From assembly GCF_003669035.1 (NCBI RefSeq), contig NZ_CP033070.1, positions 1,922,001-1,986,000 of the forward strand: a stretch of 64,000 nucleotides of DNA, given 5' to 3'. This document shows positions 20,320 through 30,031 of the stretch, one piece after another (within the stretch, counting starts at the first letter, position 1; each line of letters opens with the position of its first letter). A program made the translations under genes and the position numbers. The notes below the pieces were generated by a model. It ran no database searches, was not told where the DNA came from, and was given only the letters and a program-made list of their open reading frames with translations. Source of the DNA: Chryseobacterium sp. 3008163 (GTDB taxonomy: Bacteria; Bacteroidota; Bacteroidia; Flavobacteriales; Weeksellaceae).

Positions 20320-20451
20320 ACAAATGGAATCTTTCGATTTCATTTGAAATATAATTATTATTTTATACTAATACAGTCATCAAAATGACTTCAATATTGA
20401 GTATTTATTTTTTAACAATAGCCAAATGGAGATCAAAAGATTCCATTTGGC
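20320..20451. repeat. Inverted pair of near-identical hairpins between infA and rpmJ
   Basis: The left unit (20321-20346) begins CAAATGGAATCTTTCGAT and ends CATTTG. The right unit (20421-20451), read on the minus strand, begins CCAAATGGAATCTTTTGAT and ends CATTTGG. Each unit folds on itself (the right one with a perfect 10-bp stem), and the two units are inverted copies differing at about four positions, with 74 bases between them. The right hairpin could act as a terminator after infA. The paired arrangement resembles a REPIN-type element. Confidence 0.55.
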
Positions 20452-20458
20452 ATTTTGT

Positions 20459-20674
20459 TTAATATCTAAATGTAATTCTCCCTTTTGATAAATCGTAAGG
20501 AGACATTTCAAGTTTTACCTTATCACCAGGTAAAAGTTTAATATAATGCATTCTCATTTTACCAGAAATATGAGCGATAAGCATATGCCCATTTTCTAGT
20601 TCTACACGGAACTGGGCGTTCGAAAGTGCTTCCGTAATAACGCCATCCTGTTCAATATGTTTCTGTTTTGCCAT
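20459..20674 (-). CDS. infA: Translation initiation factor IF-1
   Basis: A 71-residue OB-fold factor that blocks the A site during initiation. It begins [30 protein letters not shown] and ends [10 protein letters not shown], the family ending. The start is 3 bases after the secY stop, so the two genes are translated from one message. It lies in the usual place between secY and rpmJ. Confidence 0.97.
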   Translation of the reverse strand: MAKQKHIEQDGVITEALSNAQFRVELENGHMLIAHISGKMRMHYIKLLPGDKVKLEMSPYDLSKGRITFRY

Positions 20675-20677
20675 AAA

Positions 20678-22057
20678 TTAATATCCAGTCGATCTTGATA
20701 GTTTAGACTGCATTAAGCCATCATAATGATGATTCAGCAGATATGTGTTAATCTGTTGAACAGTATCTAATACCACCCCAACCATAATTAGCAACGAAGT
20801 TCCCCCGAAAAATAGGGCGAACGCATCTGTCTGAACAAGACTCCCATGCACTATTGCTGGAAGGACTGCAAAGATAGATAAAAATATTGCACCTGGCAAG
20901 GTAATTTTTGATAAAATGTCATCTAAGTAATCAGCTGTCTCTTTACCAGGTCTTACCTTCGGTACCAAACCTCCGTTTCTCTTTAAATCATCAGCCATTT
21001 GGTTCACCGGAATTGTAATTGCGGTATAGAAAAATGAAAAGATAATAATTAATAGTGCAAACAATACATTGTACTGCCAGCTAAAAACATTCTTGAAACC
21101 TGCAAGAAAAGTATTAGACTCATCAAATTTTGTCAATAAACCAGGTACAAACATTAATGCCTGAGCAAAAATGATTGGCATAACCCCAGCTGCATTAACT
21201 TTCAATGGAATCCACTGTCTTGCTCCCTGCATAAGATTTTTATTAACACCTCCTCTTGCCTGAGCTCTGCTTACATACTGGATAGGGATTTTTCTGACAG
21301 CAACAGATAGTACTACTGCTAAAAGAACAACCAACATCCAGAATATTACTTCAACCAAAATCATGATCGATCCTAAACCTCCTTTTCCGTTCTGTACAGC
21401 GATTTCCTGTACAAATGCTTCTGGTAATCTAGATAAAATACCTACCATAATAAGGATAGAAATACCATTTCCAATACCTTTATCGGTAATTTTTTCACCT
21501 AACCACATCGCAAATACAGAACCACCTACCAAGATAACAATACTTGGCAACCAGAACATAATAGAGTTTGGATCTACAAAATATGCAGACTGGAACTGAG
21601 CATACGGTAAGAATAATTGAGTAATAGAAGTTAAATAAGAAGGCGCCTGTACAAGACAAACCCCAATTGTTAACCATCTAGTAATTTGATTCAATGTATT
21701 TCTACCAGACTCTCCGTCTTTTTGAAGCTTCTGAAGATAAGGGATAGCCATCCCCATCAACTGAACAATAATAGAAGCAGAAATATAAGGCATGATACCT
21801 AACGCCATCACGGAAGCGTGGCTGAAAGCCCCACCCGTAAACGACGAAAGCAAGCCAAGGAGACCTGCTCCTTGCTTGTTACCGCCTTGATTTTTATAAT
21901 GCTCTAAGAGATCTCCTACTTCTGCAAGGTTAATCGCAGGTAGAGAGATGAAAGATGCGAATCTATACACAAGGATAATACCTAAAGTAAAGAGAATTTT
22001 GTCTCTCAGTTCTTTAAGGCTCCAAATATTCTTAAGGGTTTGTATAAATTCTTTCAT
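20678..22057 (-). CDS. secY: Protein translocase channel subunit SecY
   Basis: Main pore of the Sec translocon in the inner membrane, 459 residues and about ten membrane spans. The N-terminal SecY signature region (FTLGIILVYRFASFISLPAINL), the plug-region glycines around LLSSFTGGAF, and the cytoplasmic loop PIQYVSRAQARGGVNKNLMQGARQWIPLKVNAAGVMPIIFAQ are present. It lies 8 bases after rplO and before infA, the normal spc-operon order. Confidence 0.97.
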   Translation of the reverse strand: MKEFIQTLKNIWSLKELRDKILFTLGIILVYRFASFISLPAINLAEVGDLLEHYKNQGGNKQGAGLLGLLSSFTGGAFSHASVMALGIMPYISASIIVQLMGMAIPYLQKLQKDGESGRNTLNQITRWLTIGVCLVQAPSYLTSITQLFLPYAQFQSAYFVDPNSIMFWLPSIVILVGGSVFAMWLGEKITDKGIGNGISILIMVGILSRLPEAFVQEIAVQNGKGGLGSIMILVEVIFWMLVVLLAVVLSVAVRKIPIQYVSRAQARGGVNKNLMQGARQWIPLKVNAAGVMPIIFAQALMFVPGLLTKFDESNTFLAGFKNVFSWQYNVLFALLIIIFSFFYTAITIPVNQMADDLKRNGGLVPKVRPGKETADYLDDILSKITLPGAIFLSIFAVLPAIVHGSLVQTDAFALFFGGTSLLIMVGVVLDTVQQINTYLLNHHYDGLMQSKLSRSTGY

Positions 22058-22065
22058 TAGTAATA

Positions 22066-22515
22066 TTATAAGGTAATTGCTTTTCCACCTGCTTTAGAAA
22101 TCAATTCTTCAGCAGATTTAGTGAATTTGTCAGCAGAAATTGAAACCGCAGATTTCAATTCACCTCTACCCATAATTTTCACTATTTCGTTTTTGGTAGC
22201 TAAACCGTTTTGTACCAAAACTTCTTTAGTAATATCTCCTGTTATAGATTTAGTATCAATTAAGTTTTGAATATCATCCAGGTTAATACCTCTGTATTCT
22301 TTTCTGTTTACGTTTCTGAAACCGAATTTAGGAAGTCTTCTTTGCAAAGGCATCTGTCCACCTTCAAAACCGATTTTTTGAGAATAACCAGCTCTAGCTT
22401 GCTGACCATTGTGACCTTTCCCAGCTGTACCGCCTTTTCCACTACCTTGTCCTCTACCAATTCTCTTTGAACTAAAAGTAGAACCTGCTGCAGGTCTTAT
22501 GTTGTTTAAATTCAT
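22066..22515 (-). CDS. rplO: Ribosomal protein L15
   Basis: A 149-residue late-assembly 50S protein. The glycine-rich basic N-terminus (KRIGRGQGSGKGGTAGKGHNGQQARAGY) and the globular C-terminal domain ending AGGKAITL are typical. It lies between rpmD and secY with short gaps. Confidence 0.97.
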   Translation of the reverse strand: MNLNNIRPAAGSTFSSKRIGRGQGSGKGGTAGKGHNGQQARAGYSQKIGFEGGQMPLQRRLPKFGFRNVNRKEYRGINLDDIQNLIDTKSITGDITKEVLVQNGLATKNEIVKIMGRGELKSAVSISADKFTKSAEELISKAGGKAITL

Positions 22516-22534
22516 TTTAAAATTATTTTAAAAA

Positions 22535-22711
22535 TTATTTTTGAACTTCAAGTAAGTGACTAACTGCAGCTATCATTCCTAAAATTGAAGGAGTAGCTTC
22601 GTGCTCTATAACTTGGTGAAGTTTCTTAAATCCTAATGCTTCAAGCGTTCTCTTTTGGGTTTTTGTTCTACCAATAGCGCTTCTTACTTGTTTTACTTTA
22701 ATTGTTGCCAT
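22535..22711 (-). CDS. rpmD: Ribosomal protein L30
   Basis: A 58-residue protein starting MATIKVKQVRSAIGRTKTQK and ending AAVSHLLEVQK. The pattern RTLEALGFKKLHQVIEHEATPSILGMI is the family core. It lies 10 bases after rpsE and 19 before rplO, the standard position. The frame is intact. Confidence 0.95.
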   Translation of the reverse strand: MATIKVKQVRSAIGRTKTQKRTLEALGFKKLHQVIEHEATPSILGMIAAVSHLLEVQK

Positions 22712-22721
22712 TGTATATTTA

Positions 22722-23243
22722 TTAACCGTTAAACACTTTACTTAGAGAAACTCCTCTCATTCTTGCAATTTCTTCTGGTCTTCTGATGTCTAACAATGCT
22801 TTGAAAGTTGCCTTTACCACATTGTGAGGGTTTGAAGATCCTTTAGATTTTGAAAGGATATCGTGAATACCTGCAGACTCCAATACCGCTCTTACCGCAC
22901 CACCGGCAATAAGACCTGTACCATGAGAAGCTGGTCTCAAGAAGATATCAGCACCACCATATCTAGCAGAACTTTGGTGAGGAATTGTATGGTTCATTAC
23001 AGGAACTTTTACTAAGTTTTTCTTAGCATCTTCTACTGCTTTAGCAATAGCAGAAGCAACTTCCTTAGATTTTCCTAAACCAAAACCGATAGTTCCAGCT
23101 TCGTCTCCTACAACAACAATTGCAGAAAATCCGAAAGCTCTACCCCCTTTAGTTACTTTTGTTACCCTGTTTACGGATACGAGACGATCTTTTAATTCTA
23201 ATCCTCCCGGTTTTACTCTTTCTATATTATCTAGTCCTAACAT
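22722..23243 (-). CDS. rpsE: Ribosomal protein S5
   Basis: A 173-residue 30S protein important for decoding accuracy. The double-stranded RNA-binding domain reads [32 protein letters not shown], and the C-terminal domain has [15 protein letters not shown]. The Val/Lys-Gly-Gly loop is wild-type in form, so no spectinomycin-type change is obvious. It lies 19 bases after rplR. Confidence 0.97.
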   Translation of the reverse strand: MLGLDNIERVKPGGLELKDRLVSVNRVTKVTKGGRAFGFSAIVVVGDEAGTIGFGLGKSKEVASAIAKAVEDAKKNLVKVPVMNHTIPHQSSARYGGADIFLRPASHGTGLIAGGAVRAVLESAGIHDILSKSKGSSNPHNVVKATFKALLDIRRPEEIARMRGVSLSKVFNG

Positions 23244-23262
23244 ATTTTCCGAAATTTAATGA

Positions 23263-23616
23263 TTAGAATTTAAGTCCTCCTTCTCTCGCACCATCAGCTA
23301 GAGCCTTAACTCTACCGTGATATACGAAACCGTTTCTATCAAATACAATAGCTTCAATTCCAGCAGCAATAGCTTTAGCAGCGATAGCTTTACCTACAGC
23401 AGCAGAAATTTCACTTTTAGTACCATTAGCATCTACACCTTTTTCTCTCGAAGAAGCTGAGGCTAACGTTTTACCATCTTTATCGTCTATTAACTGAGCG
23501 TAAATTTCCTTATTACTCTTGTATACAGATAATCTTGGCAATTCAGAAGATCCAGAGATTTTCCCTCTTACTCTTCTTTTGATTCTTATTCTTTTTTCTA
23601 ATTTACTTAGTGCCAT
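23263..23616 (-). CDS. rplR: Ribosomal protein L18
   Basis: A 117-residue 5S rRNA-binding protein of the central protuberance. The basic N-terminus ([18 protein letters not shown]), the [17 protein letters not shown] strand pair, and the ending [21 protein letters not shown] are typical. It lies 14 bases after rplF. Confidence 0.97.
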   Translation of the reverse strand: MALSKLEKRIRIKRRVRGKISGSSELPRLSVYKSNKEIYAQLIDDKDGKTLASASSREKGVDANGTKSEISAAVGKAIAAKAIAAGIEAIVFDRNGFVYHGRVKALADGAREGGLKF

Positions 23617-23630
23617 TTTCTTAAAATTTA

Positions 23631-24176
23631 TTAAGCAGATTTACCAGCTTTACGTCTAACATTTTCTCCTACGAATCTTACACCTTTTCCTTTGTATGGC
23701 TCAGGCTTTCTGAATGAACGGATCTTTGCAGAAACCATTCCTAGAAGTTGCTTGTCATGAGACGTTAAAGTAATAATTGGGTTTTTACCTTTTTCAGTCA
23801 ATGTATCGATTACTACTTCTTTTGGAAGTTCTAGTACGATACCGTGAGAGAAACCTAAAGCTAACTCAAGTTTTTGACCTGAGTGAGAAGCTCTATATCC
23901 TACTCCCACTAGTTCTAACTTCTTAGTGAAACCTTCAGTAGCTCCAATAATCATGTTATTTACTAACGCTCGGTATAAACCGTGTAGCGCTCTGTGTTGT
24001 TTAGAATCAGATGGTCTGCTGAATGTAAGCACTCCATCTTCTTGTTCTAAAGTAATTCCTTCTGTAAGTTCCTGAACTAATTCTCCTTTAGGACCTTTTA
24101 CAGTTACAACGCCATCTTTTTCAGTGACAGTAACTCCAGCTGGAATTGTTATAATTGCTTTACCAATTCTTGACAT
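23631..24176 (-). CDS. rplF: Ribosomal protein L6
   Basis: A 181-residue 50S protein near the GTPase-factor site. It has two repeated alpha/beta domains, the family signature [14 protein letters not shown] near the C-terminus, and an N-terminal [16 protein letters not shown]. It lies 17 bases after rpsH. Confidence 0.97.
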   Translation of the reverse strand: MSRIGKAIITIPAGVTVTEKDGVVTVKGPKGELVQELTEGITLEQEDGVLTFSRPSDSKQHRALHGLYRALVNNMIIGATEGFTKKLELVGVGYRASHSGQKLELALGFSHGIVLELPKEVVIDTLTEKGKNPIITLTSHDKQLLGMVSAKIRSFRKPEPYKGKGVRFVGENVRRKAGKSA

Positions 24177-24193
24177 TTTCCTTTAATTAAAAA

Positions 24194-24592
24194 TTAATAA
24201 ACATAGCAAATTACTTCACCACCTACTTTTTCTTCTCTAGCTTTCTTATCTGTCATTACTCCTCTAGAAGTTGAGATAATCGCTACACCCAAACCGTTCA
24301 ATACCCTTGGAAGTTCTGTAGAACCTTTGTATTGTCTTAGACCTGGTCTTGAAGCTCTCTGGATAGATTTGATTGCAGGCTTGTTTGTTTGCTTGTCATA
24401 CTTAAGAGCGATTTTGATTGTCCCTTGAACAGCGCTATCTTCAAACTTGTAGTTTAAGATATACCCTTGATCAAATAAGATTTTCGTAAGCTCCTTTTTG
24501 ATTTTCGATGCAGGAATTTCCACCACCTTGTGGCCTGCGCTTTGTGCGTTCCTTACTCTTGTTAGGAAATCTGAAATTGGATCTGTTACCAT
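24194..24592 (-). CDS. rpsH: Ribosomal protein S8
   Basis: A 132-residue primary 16S binder. The start MVTDPISDFLTRVRNAQSAGH and the C-terminal signature GVAIISTSRGVMTDKKAREEKVGGEVICYVY are clear. Unlike its neighbours it is preceded by a 349-base gap with a hairpin and a promoter-like box, so it may be the head of its own transcript (rpsH to rplQ). Confidence 0.97.
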   Translation of the reverse strand: MVTDPISDFLTRVRNAQSAGHKVVEIPASKIKKELTKILFDQGYILNYKFEDSAVQGTIKIALKYDKQTNKPAIKSIQRASRPGLRQYKGSTELPRVLNGLGVAIISTSRGVMTDKKAREEKVGGEVICYVY

Positions 24593-24812
24593 TTCTTTGT
24601 TTTAAATTATTGGTTAATGACAATCAGTATTGAAAAGACTTGAAGATTAAAGACTATATGGTTCCGAATGTTTCTTCACCTGATCTCTTTACCTTCAGTA
24701 TCTCAACAACTTAATTGTCACTTTGATTTTTTTTAACTTCATTTTATTCTAATAAACATAGCCAAAACGAAGATTAGTCTCCCAGAGAAATAATAATTTT
24801 CCTGAGCGGGTG

Positions 24813-24820
24813 CAAAAGTA
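24813..24820 (-). promoter_or_regulatory. Promoter -7 element before rpsH
   Basis: TACTTTTG matches TAnnTTTG and is followed by CACCC, as often seen at strong flavobacterial promoters. The -33 position lacks a clear TTTG. The start codon of rpsH is about 220 bases further on. Confidence 0.5.
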
Positions 24821-24891
24821 CAAAAAAAATTAATAATATTATTTTTTCTCTGCCTCTAGGCCGACTTAATTTTGTACTCTATTTATTAAAA

Positions 24892-24927
24892 TACAGCTGA
24901 CTTATAAAAATATAGAAGTCAGCTGTA
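24892..24927 (-). terminator. Terminator-like hairpin after rpsN
   Basis: A perfect 12-bp stem (TACAGCTGACTT / AAGTCAGCTGTA) with a 12-base AT loop lies 15 bases after the rpsN stop. On the minus strand it is followed by TTTTAATAAAT. The T run is short, so termination may be partial. Confidence 0.6.
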
Positions 24928-24941
24928 AAAATTCTTATTGC

Positions 24942-25211
24942 TTACCAACTAGCTTTTTTCACTCCCGGGATAAGACCGTTATTGGCCATTTCTCTGAAAG
25001 TTACTCTAGAAATACCAAAGGTTCTCATGTAACCTCTTGGTCTCCCTGTCAATTTACATCTGTTGTGTAATCTAACAGGAGAAGCATTTTTAGGCAATTT
25101 TTGAAGTCCTTCGTAATCACCAGCTTCTTTAAGAGCTTTTCTCTTTTCAGCGTATTTAGCTACAGTAGCTTCTCTTTTGCGCTCACGCGCTTTCATTGAT
25201 TCTTTAGCCAT
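24942..25211 (-). CDS. rpsN: Ribosomal protein S14 (zinc-free, long form)
   Basis: An 89-residue 30S head protein. The family core is [43 protein letters not shown]. It lacks the CXXC pair of the zinc-binding short form. It starts 3 bases after rplE and is followed by the gap and hairpin described separately. Confidence 0.96.
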   Translation of the reverse strand: MAKESMKARERKREATVAKYAEKRKALKEAGDYEGLQKLPKNASPVRLHNRCKLTGRPRGYMRTFGISRVTFREMANNGLIPGVKKASW

Positions 25212-25214
25212 TTC

Positions 25215-25766
25215 TTAGTTCTTTTTGAAAGGTAAACCGAAGTGAGTTAATAATGCTTTAGCTTCTTTGTCTGTTTTCGCAGTTGTAACGAAAGTAATGT
25301 CCATCCCTTGGATTTTCTTTACTTTGTCGATTACGATCTCAGGGAAGATAATTTGCTCAGTAATACCTAAGTTATAGTTACCTCTACCATCGAAACCGTC
25401 AGCTTTGATACCAGAAAAATCTCTAATACGTGGTAAAGCAGAAGAAGTCAATCTGTCTAAGAATTCGTACATTTTCTGAGCTCTAAGAGTTACCTTAGCA
25501 CCTACAGGCATACCTTTTCTTAATTTGAAAGCAGCTTCATCCTTTTTTGAAATAGTACCTACGGCTTTTTGCCCGGTAATATTTGTAAGTTCTTCAACAG
25601 CATAATCGATGATTTTTTTATCAGCAGTAGCGTCTCCTAAACCTTGAGATAAAATAATTTTCTCTAGTCTTGGTACCTGCATTACTGATTTGTATCCGAA
25701 TTCTTCCATCATTGCTGGAACAATTGTTTCATGATATGCTTTTTTGGGTCTTGCGATATATTCCAT
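25215..25766 (-). CDS. rplE: Ribosomal protein L5
   Basis: A 183-residue 5S rRNA-binding protein of the central protuberance that contacts the P-site tRNA. It shows [18 protein letters not shown], the signature [14 protein letters not shown] and [15 protein letters not shown]. It lies 13 bases after rplX. Confidence 0.97.
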   Translation of the reverse strand: MEYIARPKKAYHETIVPAMMEEFGYKSVMQVPRLEKIILSQGLGDATADKKIIDYAVEELTNITGQKAVGTISKKDEAAFKLRKGMPVGAKVTLRAQKMYEFLDRLTSSALPRIRDFSGIKADGFDGRGNYNLGITEQIIFPEIVIDKVKKIQGMDITFVTTAKTDKEAKALLTHFGLPFKKN

Positions 25767-25779
25767 GTGTTATTTAAAA

Positions 25780-26106
25780 TTATAAAGTTTCACCCGTTTT
25801 TTTGTCGATTCTTACTTTCTTATCTCCGTCGATTTTGTAACCAACTTTGATAGCTTTTCCGTCTTTATTAACTAAAGCTATGTTTGAGATATGAATAGAA
25901 GCTTCCTTTTCTGTAATTCCTCCTTGAGGATTTGAAGCTGAAGGCTTAACGTGTTTTTTAACGATGTTAAGTCCTGCAACGATTACTCTAGGGTCTTTTC
26001 CTTCTTTTTTGATCACTTCAATAACTTCACCAGTTTTACCTTTGATATCTTTTTTACCAGTGGTAATGATTACGTTATCTCCTCTTTTTATTTTTAACTT
26101 TGACAT
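25780..26106 (-). CDS. rplX: Ribosomal protein L24
   Basis: A 108-residue early-assembly 50S protein. The KOW motif near the N-terminus (KIKRGDNVIITTGKKDIKGKTGEVIEV) and VKKHVKPSASNPQGGITEKEASIHISN are typical. It lies 19 bases after rplN. Confidence 0.97.
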   Translation of the reverse strand: MSKLKIKRGDNVIITTGKKDIKGKTGEVIEVIKKEGKDPRVIVAGLNIVKKHVKPSASNPQGGITEKEASIHISNIALVNKDGKAIKVGYKIDGDKKVRIDKKTGETL

Positions 26107-26125
26107 TTTTTTAAAATTTTAAATA

Positions 26126-26494
26126 TTAAAGTACTTCAGGAGCTAATGAAATGATTTTCATATATTCTTTGTCTCTCAACTCACGAGCCACAGGTCCGAA
26201 AACACGTGTTCCTCTCATTTCTCCACCAGCGTTTAGTAAAACACAAGCATTGTCTTCGAATTTGATGTAAGATCCATCTTTTCTTCTAACTGCTTTTTTA
26301 GTTCTTACTACTACCGCCTTTGATACTTGACCTTTCTTAGCGTTTCCTGATGGTGTAGAATCTTTAATAGTAACTACGATTTTATCACCAACTGAAGCAT
26401 ATCTTCTTCTGGTACCTCCCAGAACTCTGATCACTAGTACTTCTTTAGCACCTGTGTTATCAGCAACTTTTAATCTTGATTCTGTTTGTAACAT
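26126..26494 (-). CDS. rplN: Ribosomal protein L14
   Basis: A 122-residue 50S protein at the subunit interface. It begins [27 protein letters not shown] and ends [14 protein letters not shown], both family features. Its start codon shares a base with the rpsQ stop (TAATG). Confidence 0.97.
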   Translation of the reverse strand: MLQTESRLKVADNTGAKEVLVIRVLGGTRRRYASVGDKIVVTIKDSTPSGNAKKGQVSKAVVVRTKKAVRRKDGSYIKFEDNACVLLNAGGEMRGTRVFGPVARELRDKEYMKIISLAPEVL

Positions 26495-26748
26495 TACTTA
26501 GCTTTTTCAATGATTCTTACTAATCTCCATCTCTTGCTCTTGCTCAAAGGTCTTGTTTCTGTAATTAATACAGTATCTCCTTCTGTGCATTCGTTGTTCT
26601 CGTCGTGTGCAGTATATTTTTTCGTTTTCAAAACGAATTTACCATACATCGGGTGCTTTACTCTTGTAGTTTCACTAACAACAATAGTTTTTTCCATTTT
26701 ATTGCTGGAAACCACTCCGATTCTTTCTTTTCTTAAATTTCTATCCAT
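26494..26748 (-). CDS. rpsQ: Ribosomal protein S17
   Basis: An 84-residue primary 16S binder with an OB fold. The signature region [29 protein letters not shown] and the ending [15 protein letters not shown] are present. It lies 11 bases after the rpmC stop and overlaps the rplN start by one base. Confidence 0.97.
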   Translation of the reverse strand: MDRNLRKERIGVVSSNKMEKTIVVSETTRVKHPMYGKFVLKTKKYTAHDENNECTEGDTVLITETRPLSKSKRWRLVRIIEKAK

Positions 26749-26759
26749 TGTAAAAAGGA

Positions 26760-26944
26760 TTATTGTTTGTTAGTTAACTCAGTGTTTAGTCTTGCGATTG
26801 TCTTTCTCAAATCTCTGATTTGGATTGGATTTTCAAGTGGACTGATTTTGTGAGCCAATTTCATTTTGAGAATTGAGCTTTAGCTTCAGCCAATTTTGCT
26901 TGAATATCTTCAGCGCTTAGATTTTTAATTTCAGCTTGTTTCAT
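26760..26944 (-). CDS. rpmC: Ribosomal protein L29, frame broken in this sequence
   Basis: The start [27 protein letters not shown] fits L29, but the next codon as given is a stop. One added base at the four-T run 26864-26867 restores [26 protein letters not shown] and the ending NTELTNKQ, for 61 residues, the usual length. L29 sits at the peptide exit, and an S10 operon without it is unlikely, so this is best read as a sequence error. It lies between rplP and rpsQ, the normal position. Confidence 0.9.
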
Positions 26945-26955
26945 TGTTTCAGAGA

Positions 26956-27381
26956 TTAAAGAGGTTTAACAAAATCGTTTGCAACTATAAATCTAGTCGT
27001 AACTGGTAATTTCTGTGCAGCAAGTCTTAAAGCTTCCTTAGCGATTTCGTAAGATACACCTCCGATTTCGAACATAATTTTACCTGGTTTTACTACAGCT
27101 ACCCAATATTCTACAGCACCTTTACCTTTACCCATCCTTACTTCGGCTGGTTTTTTAGTAATAGGCTTATCTGGAAATATTTTGATCCATAGTTGACCTT
27201 CTCTTTTCATATATCTTGTCGCAGCGATACGAGCAGCTTCGATCTGTCTAGCAGTGATCCAAGCACCTTCATTAGCTTTGATTCCGAAAGTTCCGTAAGC
27301 AAGTTGATTACCTCTTTGAGCAATCCCCTTCATTTTCATCTTGTGAACTCTACGGAATTTGGTTCTTTTTGGTTGTAACAT
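26956..27381 (-). CDS. rplP: Ribosomal protein L16
   Basis: A 141-residue 50S protein near the A-site tRNA. It begins [30 protein letters not shown] and includes the signature [24 protein letters not shown]. It lies 78 bases after rpsC, with no terminator visible in the gap. Confidence 0.97.
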   Translation of the reverse strand: MLQPKRTKFRRVHKMKMKGIAQRGNQLAYGTFGIKANEGAWITARQIEAARIAATRYMKREGQLWIKIFPDKPITKKPAEVRMGKGKGAVEYWVAVVKPGKIMFEIGGVSYEIAKEALRLAAQKLPVTTRFIVANDFVKPL

Positions 27382-27459
27382 AATTTCTTAAATTTTAGAT
27401 TTTAGAATTTAGATTTTAAAAAAGTAACGGTCATTTAAAAACTATCCTCTAAAATTTTA

Positions 27460-28203
27460 TTAATTATTTTTTTTATCTCTAGAAGGTCTTCTGTTGTCTC
27501 TGTCTCCACCTCCTCTGTTTCCGCCACCTGAAGGACCACCTTTCTTCTGTTGTCCTACTAATGGAGAAAGATCTCTTCTTCCGTAAACTTCTCCTTTCAT
27601 GATCCAAACTTTAACTCCTAACTTACCGTATTGAGTTAATGCTTCACCGATATGATAATCGATATCTGCTCTGAAAGTTGATAATGGAATTCTACCGTCT
27701 TTGAAAGACTCAGATCTTGCCATTTCAGCACCGTTCAATCTACCAGAGATTTGAACTTTAATACCTTCAGCACCCATTCTCATTGTAGAAGCGATTGCCA
27801 TTTTCACAGCTCTTCTGTATGAGATACGGTTTTCGATCTGCTTAGCGATACTGTCTGCAACTAATACTGCATCAAGCTCAGGTCTTTTGATTTCGAAAAT
27901 ATTGATTTGAATATCCTTTTTTGTAAGTTTCTTCAATTCTTCTTTTAACTTGTCAACTTCCTGACCTCCTTTACCGATGATTAAACCCGGTCTAGCAGTA
28001 GTGATTGTTACAGTTACTAATTTAAGTGTTCTTTCAATATAAATTTTTGAAATTCCACCTTTAGATAATCTTGCTTCAAGGTATCTTCTGATTTTGTAAT
28101 CTTCAGCGATTCTATCACCGTAGTTTTTACCACCAAACCAGTTAGAATCCCATCCTCTGATGATACCTAATCTGTTACCAATTGGATTTGTCTTCTGTCC
28201 CAT
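27460..28203 (-). CDS. rpsC: Ribosomal protein S3
   Basis: A 247-residue 30S protein at the mRNA entry site. The KH domain has [23 protein letters not shown], and the C-terminal domain has [16 protein letters not shown] disordered tail after about residue 218 is rich in Gly, Arg and Asp ([21 protein letters not shown]) and longer than in E. coli. It lies 8 bases after rplV. Confidence 0.97.
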   Translation of the reverse strand: MGQKTNPIGNRLGIIRGWDSNWFGGKNYGDRIAEDYKIRRYLEARLSKGGISKIYIERTLKLVTVTITTARPGLIIGKGGQEVDKLKEELKKLTKKDIQINIFEIKRPELDAVLVADSIAKQIENRISYRRAVKMAIASTMRMGAEGIKVQISGRLNGAEMARSESFKDGRIPLSTFRADIDYHIGEALTQYGKLGVKVWIMKGEVYGRRDLSPLVGQQKKGGPSGGGNRGGGDRDNRRPSRDKKNN

Positions 28204-28211
28204 ACCTTGAA

Positions 28212-28610
28212 TTAATTTTCTTTTGTACCTAAGATTAGTGTAATGTGGTTTGATCTTTTTCTGATTCTGTACCCTCTACCTTGTGGAGCTGGTCTTAGTC
28301 TCTTCAATTGTCTTGCACTGTCTACAAAAATTTCTTTAACGATAAGGTTAGCTTCTTCAATATCAGCACCATCATTCTTTGTTTGCCAGTTGGCCATCGC
28401 AGAAAGTAATACTTTTTCTAATTTCTCAGAAGCTCCTTTTTTTGAATATTTTAGGATGCTTAAAGCTTTGTCAACTTCTACCCCTCTGATAATATCAGCA
28501 ACTAATCTCATCTTTCTAGGAGATGTCGGGCAATCATTGTGTAATGCTTTTACTACATCTTGATTTGTTAATTTACGTGCTAATGCACTTTCTCTTTTTC
28601 TTGATCCCAT
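28212..28610 (-). CDS. rplV: Ribosomal protein L22
   Basis: A 132-residue protein whose long hairpin lines the peptide exit tunnel. Signature regions are [16 protein letters not shown] and [26 protein letters not shown], the second forming the tunnel hairpin. It lies 2 bases after rpsS. Confidence 0.97.
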   Translation of the reverse strand: MGSRKRESALARKLTNQDVVKALHNDCPTSPRKMRLVADIIRGVEVDKALSILKYSKKGASEKLEKVLLSAMANWQTKNDGADIEEANLIVKEIFVDSARQLKRLRPAPQGRGYRIRKRSNHITLILGTKEN

Positions 28611-28612
28611 GA

Positions 28613-28891
28613 TTATCTACTTCCTTTGTTTTTATTACCACCATGACCTCTGAAAGATCTTGTTGGAGAAAATTCGCCTAGCTTGTGACCAACCATGTTT
28701 TCTGTAACATATACAGGGATAAAAGATTTCCCGTTGTGTACTGCAATAGTTTGTCCTACGAAGTCCGGAGAGATCATTGATGCTCTAGACCAAGTTTTGA
28801 TAACTGTCTTCTTACCAGACTCTATGTTTGTCTGAACCTTCTTATCTAAAGTATGATGAATGAATGGTCCTTTTTTAAGTGATCTTGCCAT
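28613..28891 (-). CDS. rpsS: Ribosomal protein S19
   Basis: A 92-residue 30S head protein. It begins [20 protein letters not shown] and contains [20 protein letters not shown], the family signature. It lies 2 bases after rplB. Confidence 0.97.
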   Translation of the reverse strand: MARSLKKGPFIHHTLDKKVQTNIESGKKTVIKTWSRASMISPDFVGQTIAVHNGKSFIPVYVTENMVGHKLGEFSPTRSFRGHGGNKNKGSR

Positions 28892-28893
28892 AA

Positions 28894-29715
28894 TTATTTA
28901 CGTTTAGATATGATATGACGGTTAGACGCTTTGTTTTTCTTTCTGGTTTTGTAACCTTTAGCTGGCATACCGTTTCTAGATCTTGGGTGACCTCCAGATG
29001 AACGACCTTCACCACCTCCCATTGGGTGATCTACAGGGTTCATTACTACCGGTCTAGTTCTAGGTCTTCTACCTAACCATCTGCTTCTACCAGCCTTACC
29101 TGAAACAGTTAACTGATGATCAGAGTTAGAAACAGATCCAATCATTGCATAACACTCAGTAAGGATCATTCTAGATTCTCCTGAAGGCAATTTGATGATT
29201 GCATATTTCCCGTCTCTTGAAGTCAATTGAGCTGATGAACCAGCACTTCTTGCTAAGATTGCACCTTGACCAGGCTTCATTTCGATACAAGAAATTACAG
29301 TTCCCAAAGGAATACTTTTTAATTTCATTGCGTTACCTACATTAGGCTCTACGCTTTCTCCTGAAATGATTTTTTGGTCAACTTTGATCCCGTTTGGAGC
29401 GATGATATATCTCTTCTCTCCGTCTGCATACTCCACTAAAGCGATGAAAGCAGTTCTGTTTGGATCATATTCTACAGTTTTTACCGTTGCTTCAACATCA
29501 TGCTTGTTTCTTTTGAAGTCGATAATTCTGTATTTCTTTTTGTGTCCACCTCCGGTGTAACGCATGGTCATTTTACCAGTTTGGTTACGTCCACCTGACT
29601 TACTAATACCAACGGTTAGAGACTTCTCTGGTTTGTTGGTAGTAATTTCCTCAAAATTGTTTACAATTCTGAATCTCTGTCCTGGGGTGATAGGTTTTAA
29701 TTTTCTAACAGACAT
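28894..29715 (-). CDS. rplB: Ribosomal protein L2
   Basis: A 273-residue, highly conserved 50S protein needed for peptidyl-transferase assembly. The conserved C-terminal region [27 protein letters not shown] contains the invariant histidine (HPMGGGEG). It lies 22 bases after rplW. Confidence 0.98.
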   Translation of the reverse strand: MSVRKLKPITPGQRFRIVNNFEEITTNKPEKSLTVGISKSGGRNQTGKMTMRYTGGGHKKKYRIIDFKRNKHDVEATVKTVEYDPNRTAFIALVEYADGEKRYIIAPNGIKVDQKIISGESVEPNVGNAMKLKSIPLGTVISCIEMKPGQGAILARSAGSSAQLTSRDGKYAIIKLPSGESRMILTECYAMIGSVSNSDHQLTVSGKAGRSRWLGRRPRTRPVVMNPVDHPMGGGEGRSSGGHPRSRNGMPAKGYKTRKKNKASNRHIISKRK

Positions 29716-29737
29716 TACTATTATTTATAATTAATAA

Positions 29738-30028
29738 TTAATTTACAGCAAAAATGTCGATTACTTCTCCTTCAGCAAGAGTGATAATCGCCTTTTTCAA
29801 TTTGTTTGTCTTTCCTACTTGAAGACCTTTTTTAGTGTATTTCGAAGAAACTTTAGGAGCATAAATCATGGTTCTAACGTCTGCTACTTTCACACCATAA
29901 GCTTGCTCTATTGCATTTTTAATCTGGATTTTATTCGCCTTAGGTTGTACTAAGAAAGAATAAGCACCTCTTAAATCTGTAAGATAGTTTGCTTTTTCTG
30001 AAATAACTGGTTTAATAATTAGTGACAT
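29738..30028 (-). CDS. rplW: Ribosomal protein L23
   Basis: A 96-residue 50S protein at the exit tunnel and a docking site for trigger factor and SRP. It shows IIKPVISEKANYLTD at the start and the FLVQPKANKIQIKNAIEQAYGVKVADVRTM core. It lies 3 bases after rplD. Confidence 0.96.
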   Translation of the reverse strand: MSLIIKPVISEKANYLTDLRGAYSFLVQPKANKIQIKNAIEQAYGVKVADVRTMIYAPKVSSKYTKKGLQVGKTNKLKKAIITLAEGEVIDIFAVN

Positions 30029-30031
30029 GAT

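Larger units (their letters stand above)
24593..24941. other. Unusual 349-base gap inside the spc operon
   Basis: Genes in this block are normally separated by fewer than 30 bases. This gap between rpsN and rpsH holds a terminator-like hairpin next to rpsN, a promoter-like box in the middle (24813-24820) and about 220 bases of leader before rpsH. I find no gene, tRNA or protein remnant in it. Confidence 0.6.

Noticed and set aside
24593..24941. A tRNA or small RNA gene in the spc gap
   Set aside because: I could not find a cloverleaf or the conserved T-loop bases; only the hairpin and promoter-like box have support.
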